From: Nocardioides aquaticus
GTDB taxonomy: Bacteria; Actinomycetota; Actinomycetes; Propionibacteriales; Nocardioidaceae
Direction of reading: 5' to 3'
NCBI RefSeq assembly: GCF_018459925.1
Contig: NZ_CP075371.1
Coordinates: 1 to 64,000, forward strand
DNA length: 64,000 nucleotides
Under the pieces are notes generated by a model, which saw only the letters and a program-made list of their open reading frames with translations, did no database searches and was not told where the DNA came from. The position numbers were made by a program, and so were the translations under genes. Shown here piece after piece: positions 54,243 through 62,040 of this stretch. Numbering within the stretch: the stretch's first letter is position 1; every line of letters starts with the position of its first letter.

Positions 54243-55184
54243 TCAGTGGGTCGCGGCAGCGCCCCGGCGCGAGGTGACGAGCGTCTTCACCGCGACGATC
54301 AGCGCGCCCAGCAGCGCGCCGACGAGGGCGGACGCGGCGGTGTTGACCAGCCAGCCGAGCACGCCGCCGAGGACCGGGACGGCGTCGTGGACCGCGACCT
54401 CGAGGTGGTGGACCAGGTCGTACGGACCGCTGACCCCCAGGTCCTTGAGGCCGACCAGCTCGATGTGGCCGCCCACCCACAGCATCGCGGCCGTGCCGAC
54501 CACGGAGATGACCGACAGCACCTTCGGCATCGCGCGGACCAGCCCGGAGCCGAACCGGCCGGCGGCGCTGTCGGCGCCGCGGCGCTCGACCAGGGCCAGG
54601 CCCAGGTCGTCCATCTTCACGATCGCCGCGACCGCGCCGTAGACGACGACGGTGATGAAGAGCGCCACCACGACCAGGATCACCAGGCGGGAGAGGAACC
54701 CCTCCGAGGCGATCTCGTTCAGCGCGATCACCATGATCTCGGCCGACAGGATCAGGTCGGTGCGGACCGCGCCGGAGACCACCTCGTCCTCGGACTTCTC
54801 CCGCGGGTCCTCGGCGTGGTGGGCGCCGTGGCCCAGTGCGTGCCAGACCTTCTCGGCGCCCTCGTAGCAGAGGTAGGCGCCGCCGAGCATCAGGATCGGG
54901 GTCAGCGCCCACGGCAGGAACTCGCTCAGCAGCAGCGCCGCCGGGAGGATGAACAGCAGCTTGTTGCGGATCGACCCGATCGCGATCCGCTTGATGATCG
55001 GCACCTCGCGCGCCGCGGCGAGCCCGCGGACGTACTGCGGGGTGACCGCCGCGTCGTCGACCACGACACCGGCCGCCTTCGCCGACGCGCGCGCCGCGGC
55101 GGCCCCCACGTCGTCGACCGACGCCGCGGCGAGACGGGCCAGCGCGGCCACGTCGTCGAGCAGGCCGAAGAGCCCGGCGCTCAT
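54243..55184 (-). CDS. DUF808 (YedI-like) membrane protein
   Basis: 313-aa protein of the DUF808 family. N-terminus GLFGLLDDVAALARLAAASV and DDAAVTPQYVRGL are diagnostic, followed by several hydrophobic helices: LLFILPAALLLSEFLPWALT, ILVVVALFITVVVYGAVAAI, VLSVISVVGTAAMLWVGGHI, and a Gly-rich C-terminal segment (GALLGALIVAVKTL). Role unknown; a transporter- or channel-like function has been guessed. Alone in its transcription unit, next to the marR gene. Confidence 0.88.
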   Translation of the reverse strand: MSAGLFGLLDDVAALARLAAASVDDVGAAAARASAKAAGVVVDDAAVTPQYVRGLAAAREVPIIKRIAIGSIRNKLLFILPAALLLSEFLPWALTPILMLGGAYLCYEGAEKVWHALGHGAHHAEDPREKSEDEVVSGAVRTDLILSAEIMVIALNEIASEGFLSRLVILVVVALFITVVVYGAVAAIVKMDDLGLALVERRGADSAAGRFGSGLVRAMPKVLSVISVVGTAAMLWVGGHIELVGLKDLGVSGPYDLVHHLEVAVHDAVPVLGGVLGWLVNTAASALVGALLGALIVAVKTLVTSRRGAAATH

Positions 55185-55277
55185 CGTGCGGTCCGTCGGG
55201 CGGTGGGGGCGGGGTGCGGGGAGGTCACGGCACCATCATGGCCCGAAGAGCCGAGACCGTGTGGCCCTCCACGGGGG

Positions 55278-55734
55278 TCAGTCGCGTCGTGCCGCCTCGT
55301 CGAAGGCGGCGGCCGCACCCCGCAGGAAGCGGTGGACCACGGCGCGGTCGTGGTCGTCGAGGTCGGCGTCCAGCGTGGCCAGGTGGCCGAGCATCGGACC
55401 GAGGTGGGTCAGCACGTCGGCGCGACCGTCGTCGGTGAGCTCCACGACCGTGCGCCGCCGGTCGGCCGGGTGCGGGTGGCGCGCCACGTGGCCCTTGGCG
55501 CTGAGCCGGTCCACGACACCGGTCGAGGCCGCCGTGCTCACCTCGAGCAGCCGGGCCAGCTCGGCCGGCCCCGCCGCCTCGCGGGCGAGGTGCTCCAGGG
55601 CCTGCATCTCGTGGTCGTTGACGCCGAGCCTGCGGGCCAGCTCGTGGCGGTAGCGCGCGGAGGCGTCGACGAGGTCGCGGACCAGCTGGGCGGTCGGCGG
55701 GGGCTCGGGAGGGCGGGTGCCGATTTTGTTTCAC
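55278..55734 (-). pseudogene. MarR family regulator with start-region frameshift
   Basis: MarR winged-helix repressor divergent from the MMPL exporter. From ATG 55607 only 109 aa would be made, but MarR-like helix-1 sequence extends upstream in the same frame (AQLVRDLVDASARYRHELAR) to a stop, with no normal start codon. The GTG at 55734 (MKQNRHPPSRAP, then the second frame) would open it if one C were removed at the C5 run (G5 on +, 55699-55703). The wing RRTVVELTDDGR and DRLSAKGHVAR recognition region are intact. Broken start, unusual start codon, or assembly error. The repressor probably controls the divergent exporter. Confidence 0.7.
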
Positions 55735-55790
55735 CAACTTAACTACTAGGCTGCTGAACGACATCGTACCGCCGCACCCAGGAGCCACCC

Positions 55791-57860
55791 GTGCCCGCAC
55801 GCACCGAACCCACCTCCCGACGCGCGACCGGTCCCGTCATCGGTCTGGTCACCGGGCGACGGACGGCCGCGGTGGTCGCCCTCGTCCCGCTCCTGCTCGC
55901 GGTCCTCGCGATCGTGTTCCTCGGCGAGGGCGAGCGGACCCCGAGCTCGACCGACAACGTGCCGGCCGGCCTCGACTCGACCCTCGGGACGGAGCTGCGC
56001 GACGAGCTCCCCGCCGGTGACACCAGCGCGGCCGTGGTGGTGCTGACCGCCGACGAGGGCACCTTCGACCGGGCTGCCGTCCGCGCGCTCACGGGACTCG
56101 CCGACGACCTCGGCGCGGTGCCCGCCGGACCGGACGGGTCGTTGCAGGTGGCCGAGGACGGCACGGCGGCCCTGGCCGTGGTGCCGCTCGACAGCGGCTC
56201 GGCCACCGAGACCGCCACGGCGGTGGGCGACCTTCGCGACCGGATCGACGGGGCCGTCCCGGACGGCGTCACCGGGCAGGTCACCGGACCGGCGGCGGTG
56301 CAGGCCGACCTGGCCGCGGTGTTCGACGGGGCGGACTTCCGGCTGCTCGGCGCGACCGCCCTGGTGGTGGCGATCCTGCTGATCCTCACCTACCGCAGCC
56401 CGATCCTCTGGGTGATCCCGCTCGCGGTGGTCGGCGTGGCCGACCGGCTCGCCGCGGTGCTCTCGACCCAGGCCATGGAGGTCCTGGGCGTGGCCTGGGA
56501 CGAGTCGACGGTGGGCATCCTCTCGGTGCTGGTGTTCGGCGCCGGCACCGACTACGCCTTGCTGCTGATCTCGCGCTACCGCGACGAGCTCAAGGTCGAG
56601 GAGTCGCGGCACCGCGCGATGGCGACCGCGGTGCGGCGCACGGCCGAGGCGGTGGTCGCCAGCTCGGTGACCGTGCTGCTCGGGCTGCTGACCCTGCTGC
56701 TCTCCCTCGTGCCGACGACCCGCGGCCTCGGACTGGCGTGCGCCATCGGCATCGTGATCGCCGCGACGTTCGCGCTCGTGGTGCTGCCGGCCGCCCTGGT
56801 GTGCTTCGGTCGGTGGGTGTTCTGGCCGCGCGTGCCGCGGGTGGGGCAGGCCGCGCTCGCCGACACCGACACCGTCTGGCACCGCGTGGGCGACCGGGTC
56901 GCCCGCCGACCGGGCGCCTTCGTGGCCGGCACGCTGGTCGTGCTCGCGATCCTGGCCGCCGGGGTCCTGCGCATCGACACCGGCCTCGGCACCGACGAGC
57001 AGTTCCTGCAGGAGCCGGAGGCGATCAGTGCCGCCACCCGGCTGGCGGAGTCGTTCCCGGCCGGCGTCTCCGACCCGGCGCAGGTGCTCACCCGGGCCCC
57101 CGCCGAGCAGGTGCTGGCGGCGGTCGAGGGCGTGCCCGGCGTCGGTGCGGCCGAGGTCGCCCAGGAGGGCGCCGGCGTCGCCCAGCTCGACGTCGTCCTC
57201 GAGGGCGAGCCCGGCAGCGAGGAGACGGCCGCGACCGTGGCCGGGCTGCGCGAGGCCCTGTCCGGCTTCGACGACACCCACGTGACCGGCACCGAGGCCG
57301 AGGCCGTCGACGCGAAGGACGGGGCCGCCCGGGACCGGTGGGTGATCTTCCCGCTGATCCTGGTGCTGGTCCTGGGCGCGCTGCTGCTCCTGCTGCGCTC
57401 GGTGGTCGCCCCGGTGCTGCTGGTGCTGACGGTCGTGGCCACCTACGCCGCCGCGCTCGGGGCGTCCTGGTGGGTCTTCACCGGGCTGCTGGGCTTCAGC
57501 GCGATCGACACCGGGGTGCCGTTGTTCGCGTTCCTGTTCCTCGTCGCGCTCGGCGTCGACTACAACATCTTCCTGGTCACCCGGGCGCGCGAGGAGGCGG
57601 CGACGCACGGCTCGCGCCAGGGCATGCTGCGAGCGCTGGCGGCGACCGGCGGCGTGATCACCAGCGCCGGGATCCTGCTGGCCGCGGTCTTCGCGGTGCT
57701 GGGGGTGCTGCCCCTGGTGCTGCTGGCGCAGCTCGGCACGATCATCGGTCTCGGGGTCCTGCTGGACACCCTGGTCGTCAGGACCGTCCTGGTGCCGGCC
57801 CTGGCGGTGCGGCTCGGCGACCGGTTCTGGTGGCCGGCCCGTCCGGGACCGGTCGGCTGA
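55791..57860 (+). CDS. MMPL/RND-superfamily transporter
   Basis: 689-aa membrane transporter of the MMPL family, exporting lipids or drugs by proton motive force. Two repeats each with GxDY motifs: GAGTDYALLLISRYRDEL and GVDYNIFLVTRAREE. About 12 hydrophobic helices with two periplasmic loops (residues 45-185 and 390-510). GTG 55791 follows AGGAG. No lipid-biosynthesis gene is beside it; the divergent MarR gene suggests it is inducible and probably a drug or lipid efflux pump. Confidence 0.93.
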   Translation: MPARTEPTSRRATGPVIGLVTGRRTAAVVALVPLLLAVLAIVFLGEGERTPSSTDNVPAGLDSTLGTELRDELPAGDTSAAVVVLTADEGTFDRAAVRALTGLADDLGAVPAGPDGSLQVAEDGTAALAVVPLDSGSATETATAVGDLRDRIDGAVPDGVTGQVTGPAAVQADLAAVFDGADFRLLGATALVVAILLILTYRSPILWVIPLAVVGVADRLAAVLSTQAMEVLGVAWDESTVGILSVLVFGAGTDYALLLISRYRDELKVEESRHRAMATAVRRTAEAVVASSVTVLLGLLTLLLSLVPTTRGLGLACAIGIVIAATFALVVLPAALVCFGRWVFWPRVPRVGQAALADTDTVWHRVGDRVARRPGAFVAGTLVVLAILAAGVLRIDTGLGTDEQFLQEPEAISAATRLAESFPAGVSDPAQVLTRAPAEQVLAAVEGVPGVGAAEVAQEGAGVAQLDVVLEGEPGSEETAATVAGLREALSGFDDTHVTGTEAEAVDAKDGAARDRWVIFPLILVLVLGALLLLLRSVVAPVLLVLTVVATYAAALGASWWVFTGLLGFSAIDTGVPLFAFLFLVALGVDYNIFLVTRAREEAATHGSRQGMLRALAATGGVITSAGILLAAVFAVLGVLPLVLLAQLGTIIGLGVLLDTLVVRTVLVPALAVRLGDRFWWPARPGPVG

Positions 57861-57900
57861 CGGCGACGCGGTCCGGCAGCTCGGCCGCCCCGGCCGGGCC

Positions 57901-58170
57901 TCAGTAGTCCTGGTCGCTCTCGTGCCGGTGGTCCGGGGCCACCCGCTGCAGGTGCACCCGCCGGGTCAGCCGGATCGCCGGACGCACGGCGAGCTGGATG
58001 CTGCCGATCAGGAAGCACCAGGTGCCGACGTCGGTGGTCTCGGGTGAGAAGAACAGCACGCTGCCGACGATGAACCAGGCCGCCACGAGCAGGTCGTTCA
58101 GGATGGAGACGACCTCGTAGCGCTGGCGCAGCACGAGCTCGTCGCGGGTGAAGGGCAGGGGTACGTCCAC
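57901..58170 (-). CDS. YrhK-domain small membrane protein
   Basis: 89-aa protein with two hydrophobic helices: RYEVVSILNDLLVAAWFIVG and TDVGTWCFLIGSIQLAVRPA, matching the YrhK family (small membrane proteins of unknown role). Basic segment RLTRRVHLQRVAPDHRHE at the end. GTG 58170. Alone between MMPL and AI-2E genes. Confidence 0.85.
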   Translation of the reverse strand: MDVPLPFTRDELVLRQRYEVVSILNDLLVAAWFIVGSVLFFSPETTDVGTWCFLIGSIQLAVRPAIRLTRRVHLQRVAPDHRHESDQDY

Positions 58171-58257
58171 CGCGCGAGGCTACGGCCCCCGGTCCCGAGC
58201 GACCTGCGGGACCCGTGATCGCCGGGGTGCCGGGGGGTGGGGCCGGTTCAGGGCACG

Positions 58258-59511
58258 ATGAGCACCATGACCTCTGCCGACCACCCCCGCGGACCGTCCC
58301 CGGACGACGACGCAGCTCCTGACCCGCAGCGGCCGCGCGGCACGCCGCAGGAGCGTCAGGACGACGCCGACCCGACCGGTGACGTCGACAGCGTCACGGC
58401 CTCGGCCCGGGCGCTCGACCCCCGCGCGATGGCCTCCGGCGTACGCCGCCTCTCGACGTGGACGCTGCGTCTGCTCGTCCTCGTGGTCGGCGCGATCGTG
58501 CTGGGCATGCTGGTCGGCAAGCTGTGGAGCATCCTGCTCCCGCTGGTGCTGGCCCTGGTGCTGACCACCGTCCTCGAGCCGCCGGTCCGGCTGCTCGAGC
58601 GGCGGTTCCGGGTCCCGCGGACCCTGGCCTCGGCCGCCGTGGTGGTCCTGTTCGTGGCGGTCTTCGGCGGGATCATCTCGCTGCTGGCCCCGACGGCCAG
58701 CGACGAGGTGGTCGAGCTGTCGCTGAGCGCGTCGAAGGGGCTCAGCGACCTGGAGTCCTTCGTGGCCGACCTGGGCGTGGGCGTGACCGACGCGCAGATC
58801 GAGTCGGTCGTGACCGCCGCCCAGGAGCGGCTGCAGGCCAGCGCCGCGACGATCGCGTCGGGCGTCCTGGTCGGCCTCGGGGCGATCGCCAACCTGCTGA
58901 TCAACGCGGTGGTGACGTTGGTGCTGACGTTCTTCTTCCTCAAGGACGGCGGACGCTTCCTGCCGTTCCTGCGGCGCTGGACCAGCCCCACGGCCGGTCA
59001 CCACCTGATCGAGGTGACGACCCGGTCGTGGATCACGCTCGGCAGCTTCGTGCGCACCCAGGCGCTGGTCGGTCTGATCGACGCCTTCTTCATCGGCGCC
59101 GGGCTGCTGGTGCTCGGCGTGCCGCTCGCGCTGCCGCTGGCCGTGATCACGTTCCTGGCCGCCTTCGCGCCGATCGTCGGGGCCGTGACGGTCGGCGCAC
59201 TGGCCGTGCTGGTCGCCCTCGCGGCCAACGGGTGGGTCACCGCGCTGATCGTGCTGGGGATCGTGCTGGCGGTCCAGCAGCTCGAGGGCAACGTGCTGCT
59301 CCCGTGGCTCCAGGGCCGGAGCCTGGACCTCCACGCCGGCGTGGTGCTGCTCGCGATCGTGCTGGGCTCCACGCTCTTCGGCGTGATCGGGGCCTTCTTG
59401 GCCGTGCCGGCCGCCGCCGTGGCGGTCGTGGTCGCGCGCTACCTGCACGAACAGGCCAGCGCCGAGCCGGTCGCCGACATCGTGCGGCGTGAGGAAGCCG
59501 CGCGGGAGTGA
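58258..59511 (+). CDS. AI-2E family transporter
   Basis: 417-aa polytopic protein of the AI-2E/TqsA-YdiK-like family. Disordered acidic N-terminus (50 residues) then helices LLVLVVGAIVLGMLVGKLWS and ILLPLVLALVLTTVLEPPVR, a coiled periplasmic-type region, and four to five C-terminal helices ending in VIGAFLAVPAAAVAVVVARY; the family motif LFGVIGAFLAVP is present. ATG 58258 with CAGGG upstream; ATG 58267 is also possible. Its stop codon lies in the first 15-bp tandem repeat. Substrate unknown. Confidence 0.9.
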   Translation: MSTMTSADHPRGPSPDDDAAPDPQRPRGTPQERQDDADPTGDVDSVTASARALDPRAMASGVRRLSTWTLRLLVLVVGAIVLGMLVGKLWSILLPLVLALVLTTVLEPPVRLLERRFRVPRTLASAAVVVLFVAVFGGIISLLAPTASDEVVELSLSASKGLSDLESFVADLGVGVTDAQIESVVTAAQERLQASAATIASGVLVGLGAIANLLINAVVTLVLTFFFLKDGGRFLPFLRRWTSPTAGHHLIEVTTRSWITLGSFVRTQALVGLIDAFFIGAGLLVLGVPLALPLAVITFLAAFAPIVGAVTVGALAVLVALAANGWVTALIVLGIVLAVQQLEGNVLLPWLQGRSLDLHAGVVLLAIVLGSTLFGVIGAFLAVPAAAVAVVVARYLHEQASAEPVADIVRREEAARE

Positions 59512-59563
59512 GCCGCCTGGGAGTGAGCCGCCCGGGAGTGAGCCGCCCGGGAGTGAGCTGCGG
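59504..59563 (+). repeat. Four 15-bp tandem repeats at a stop codon
   Basis: Units GGGAGTGAGCCGCCT, then two of GGGAGTGAGCCGCCC, then GGGAGTGAGCTGCGG, at 59504, 59519, 59534 and 59549. Each unit is in phase with the AI-2E gene and carries TGA, so the gene ends in the first copy and three more in-frame stops follow. Confidence 0.85.
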
Positions 59564-59592
59564 GCCGGCCCGGCGACCCCGGGAACGAGGAA

Positions 59593-59633
59593 GACCTCCC
59601 CTTCCGGCGCCGTGGCGTCGGGAGTGGGAGGTC
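59593..59633. terminator. Strong bidirectional terminator hairpin
   Basis: GACCTCCC (59593-59600) and GGGAGGTC (59626-59633) flank an inner 11-bp stem (CTTCCGGCGCC/GGCGTCGGGAG, two wobble pairs). It lies between the AI-2E gene and the convergent small gene. Confidence 0.75.
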
Positions 59634-59668
59634 CGGGTGCTCGGTCGAGCGCCGCGAACGGCGCCGGA

Positions 59669-59827
59669 TCAGCGCTGGGTCAGGCCGAGGCCGACCGAGA
59701 GCGTCTCGGTGAGCGAGGTGCGTCGGGGGGAGCGCGCGAGGTTTGCGACGCGGGCGAAGCGGGTGCTGCGGGCCCGCGACTGCGTGCCGGAGGAGTGGCG
59801 CGAGACGACGGGGGTGGAGTCGAACAT
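59669..59827 (-). CDS. Small basic hypothetical protein
   Basis: 52-aa ORF starting MFDSTPVVSRHSSGTQSRAR and ending TSLTETLSVGLGLTQR, Arg/Ser-rich and without a family I recognise. AAGGA lies 11 bases before ATG 59827. It is divergent from the tetR gene, with the two candidate operators between them, so it may be the regulated target. The longer frame to 59866 is possible. Confidence 0.4.
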   Translation of the reverse strand: MFDSTPVVSRHSSGTQSRARSTRFARVANLARSPRRTSLTETLSVGLGLTQR

Positions 59828-59845
59828 GGTTCTCAGATCCTTAGG

Positions 59846-59887
59846 TTCACTGGTCGGTGTAGACATGACTGTACACAGGTCGGTGTA
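59846..59887. promoter_or_regulatory. Two tandem TetR-type operators
   Basis: TACAC-AGGTCG-GTGTA (59872-59887) is a perfect inverted repeat with a 6-bp spacer; TTCAC-TGGTCG-GTGTA (59846-59861) is a one-mismatch copy. Starts are 26 bp apart. They sit directly before the tetR start. Confidence 0.65.
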
Positions 59888-59889
59888 GC

Positions 59890-60561
59890 GTGGACAAGAT
59901 GACGGACCACGACACGCCGGGTGATCTCGACCACGTCGTCACCGAAACCCCTGCCGAGGGTGTCCCGGAGGCGGACCCGACCACCCCCGAGCGGATCGTC
60001 GCGGCCGCGGCCCGTTGCTTCTACCGCGACGGGATCTACTCCACGGGGGTCGACGCCCTGGCCGCCGAGGCTGGGATCTCCAAGCGCACGCTCTACAACC
60101 ACTTCCCCAGCAAGGACGGCGTGATCGCGGCCTACCTGCGCCAGCGCGAGGAGCAGTGGCAGGACAAGCTGCACGGGATCTGGGAGGAGGTCGGCGACGA
60201 CCCGGCCCTGCAGGTCGTGGCCTACGTCCGCGGCTACGCCCACCCGGTCGAGGACGAGGTGTTCCGGGGCAGCGCCTTCATCAACGCCGCCGCCGAGCTC
60301 TCCGACAGCGAGCACGAGGCGCTGGGGGTGATCCAGGAGTCGATGAAGCACATGGAGGACGGCCTGGAGCGCATCCTGGCCACCGCCGGGGTCCGGGACG
60401 CGGCCGCGGTCGCCACCCGGATCCTCTACCTGGTCGAGGGGGCCGTCGCCGTCGGCGGCGTCCGTCGCGACGAGAGCTGCCTGCGCGACGCGGAGTACTT
60501 CATCGAGCTGCTCCTCGAGGAGTGCGGCCTGTCGGTCGAGGCCGTGCGCGCCGCCAGCTGA
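59890..60561 (+). CDS. TetR family regulator
   Basis: 223-aa repressor. TetR HTH at about residues 35-80 (RIVAAAARCFYRDGIYSTGV, then GISKRTLYNHFPSKDGVIAA), followed by a helical ligand domain with TetR_C features (WEEVGDDPALQVVAYVRGYA). GTG 59890; ATG 59899 is an alternative. Operators overlap the 5' end, indicating autoregulation. The small divergent gene and the AI-2E or symporter genes are possible targets; none is proven. Confidence 0.92.
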   Translation: MDKMTDHDTPGDLDHVVTETPAEGVPEADPTTPERIVAAAARCFYRDGIYSTGVDALAAEAGISKRTLYNHFPSKDGVIAAYLRQREEQWQDKLHGIWEEVGDDPALQVVAYVRGYAHPVEDEVFRGSAFINAAAELSDSEHEALGVIQESMKHMEDGLERILATAGVRDAAAVATRILYLVEGAVAVGGVRRDESCLRDAEYFIELLLEECGLSVEAVRAAS

Positions 60562-60567
60562 CCCGCC

Positions 60568-60632
60568 GAGATGACCCTCGCGGACAGCCGAGATGACGCT
60601 CGCGGCGCCTCGAGGTGACGCTTGCGGCGCGG
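60568..60632 (+). repeat. Dispersed 22-bp repeat array, site D
   Basis: Three units on the + strand starting at 60568, 60590 and 60612, resembling site A. It fills the gap between the convergent tetR and symporter genes and touches the symporter stop codon. Confidence 0.8.
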
Positions 60633-61610
60633 TCAGCCGACCCGGTCGCGCTCGGCCACGGCCCGTTCGACCGGCCGCCGCGACCACCAGCCGGCCAGCA
60701 GCGAGCCCGACACGTTGTGCCACACCGAGAAGATCGCGGCCGGAAGGGCGGCGGCCGGTGAGAAGTGCACCGTGGCCAGCGTGGCGGCGAGCCCGGAGTT
60801 CTGCATGCCCACCTCGATGCTCACCGCGCGGCGGGCGGGGACGTCCAGCCCGGTGAGGCGGGCCAGGCCGTAGCCCACGCCCAGGCCGACCCCGTTGTGC
60901 AGCACGACCGCGAGCACCAGCAGCGGCCCCACGGTGAGCACGGTGTCGGCGCTGCCCGCGACCACGATCGCGACCACGGCGGCGATGCCGGCCACCGAGA
61001 CCAGGGGGAGCGCGTCGAGGACCCGCTCGACCAGGGCCGGGACGACCGTGCGGAGCAGCAGCCCGAGCAGCACCGGGGCGAGCACCACCTGGACGATCGA
61101 GACGAAGAGCGCCCCGGCGTCGACCGGCAGGAACTCCCCGGCCAGCCACAGCACCAGCAGCGGCGTCAGCACCGGGGCGAGCAGGGTGGAGAAGGTCGTC
61201 ATCGCCACCGACAGCGCGGTGTCGCCCTTGGCGAGGAAGACCATGACGTTGCTCGCCGTCCCGCCCGGGGACGCGCCGACCAGCACCATCCCGGCGGCCT
61301 GGGTCGGGGAGAGGTCGAGCAGCCGGGCGAGGGCGAAGCCGGTCAGCGGCATCACGAGGTACTGCGCGGCGACCCCGACGCCGAGCGCCCACGGCGTACG
61401 GACGACCACGGCGAAGTCGACCGGGCGCAGCGTCATCCCCATCCCGAGCATGATCAGCGCGAGCAGCCAGGGCACCGCGGGCGCGGCCTGGGCGAGGGTG
61501 TCGGGGAGGAGCAGCCCGAGCCCGCCCGCGGCGAGCACGAGCACGGCGAACCAGCGACCGGTGAAGGCGCTGGCGCGCTGGAGGACGGGGGTGGAGGACG
61601 ACGGGCTCAC
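60633..61610 (-). CDS. Bile acid:sodium symporter (BASS) family transporter
   Basis: 325-aa polytopic protein of the BASS/SBF family. About nine to ten helices; conserved features include WLLALIMLGMGMTLRPVDF, LVGASPGGTASNVMVFLAKG (the sodium-site region), VLHNGVGLGVGYGLARL and VSIEVGMQNSGLAATLA. GTG 61610 is chosen; the frame is open upstream but with low-complexity Arg/Ser-rich sequence. It would import an organic anion such as pantoate-, pyruvate- or bile-acid-like compounds. Ends next to repeat site D. Confidence 0.9.
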   Translation of the reverse strand: MSPSSSTPVLQRASAFTGRWFAVLVLAAGGLGLLLPDTLAQAAPAVPWLLALIMLGMGMTLRPVDFAVVVRTPWALGVGVAAQYLVMPLTGFALARLLDLSPTQAAGMVLVGASPGGTASNVMVFLAKGDTALSVAMTTFSTLLAPVLTPLLVLWLAGEFLPVDAGALFVSIVQVVLAPVLLGLLLRTVVPALVERVLDALPLVSVAGIAAVVAIVVAGSADTVLTVGPLLVLAVVLHNGVGLGVGYGLARLTGLDVPARRAVSIEVGMQNSGLAATLATVHFSPAAALPAAIFSVWHNVSGSLLAGWWSRRPVERAVAERDRVG

Positions 61611-61640
61611 CGGCCCAGGTGACCACACCGCGGGGACGAC

Positions 61641-61675
61641 GACGGGCCACCGCCACATGCTGGCGGTGGCCCGTC
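61641..61675 (-). terminator. Terminator of the dehydrogenase/monooxygenase operon
   Basis: Perfect 15-bp stem GACGGGCCACCGCCA / TGGCGGTGGCCCGTC with 5-nt loop, directly after the small monooxygenase gene on the - strand. Confidence 0.8.
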
Positions 61676-61689
61676 GCCGGGTGGTCGGG

Positions 61690-62013
61690 TCAGCCGACCT
61701 GCATCTCGCCGAGCTCGGACCACTCCGTCCCGGGCACCTCGGCGTTGACGATCCGCGGGGTCGCGGCGAGGTACGCCGGCAGCTCGCTGGTCGCCTTCTT
61801 GAAGTGGTCGGACTGCACGTGGGCGCCGCCGGCGTCACCGTCGCGGAACGCCTCCACGAGCACGTACTCGTTCGGGTCGGTGACGCTGCGGGACCAGAAG
61901 AACCACAGGCAGCCGTCCTCGGCGTTGCAGGCCTCGGTGAACTCGCGGGAGATCTCGGGCCAGTCGTCGGCGTGCTCGGCCTTCACCGAGAAGACGGCGG
62001 TGATGAAGATCAA
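61690..62013 (-). CDS. Antibiotic biosynthesis monooxygenase (ABM/YgiN-like) protein
   Basis: 107-aa dimeric ferredoxin-like fold protein of the ABM superfamily, often quinol monooxygenases. FSVKAEHADDWPEISREFTE, CLWFFWSRSVTDPNEYVLVE and DHFKKATSELPAYL match the family core. TTG start at 62013, with AGGAGG at a suitable distance, gives the best start and fits a TTG-initiated gene. 27 bp after the alcohol dehydrogenase stop, in the same operon. Confidence 0.85.
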   Translation of the reverse strand: MIFITAVFSVKAEHADDWPEISREFTEACNAEDGCLWFFWSRSVTDPNEYVLVEAFRDGDAGGAHVQSDHFKKATSELPAYLAATPRIVNAEVPGTEWSELGEMQVG

Positions 62014-62040
62014 GGGTTTCCTCCTGCTGGGTGGTGGGGG

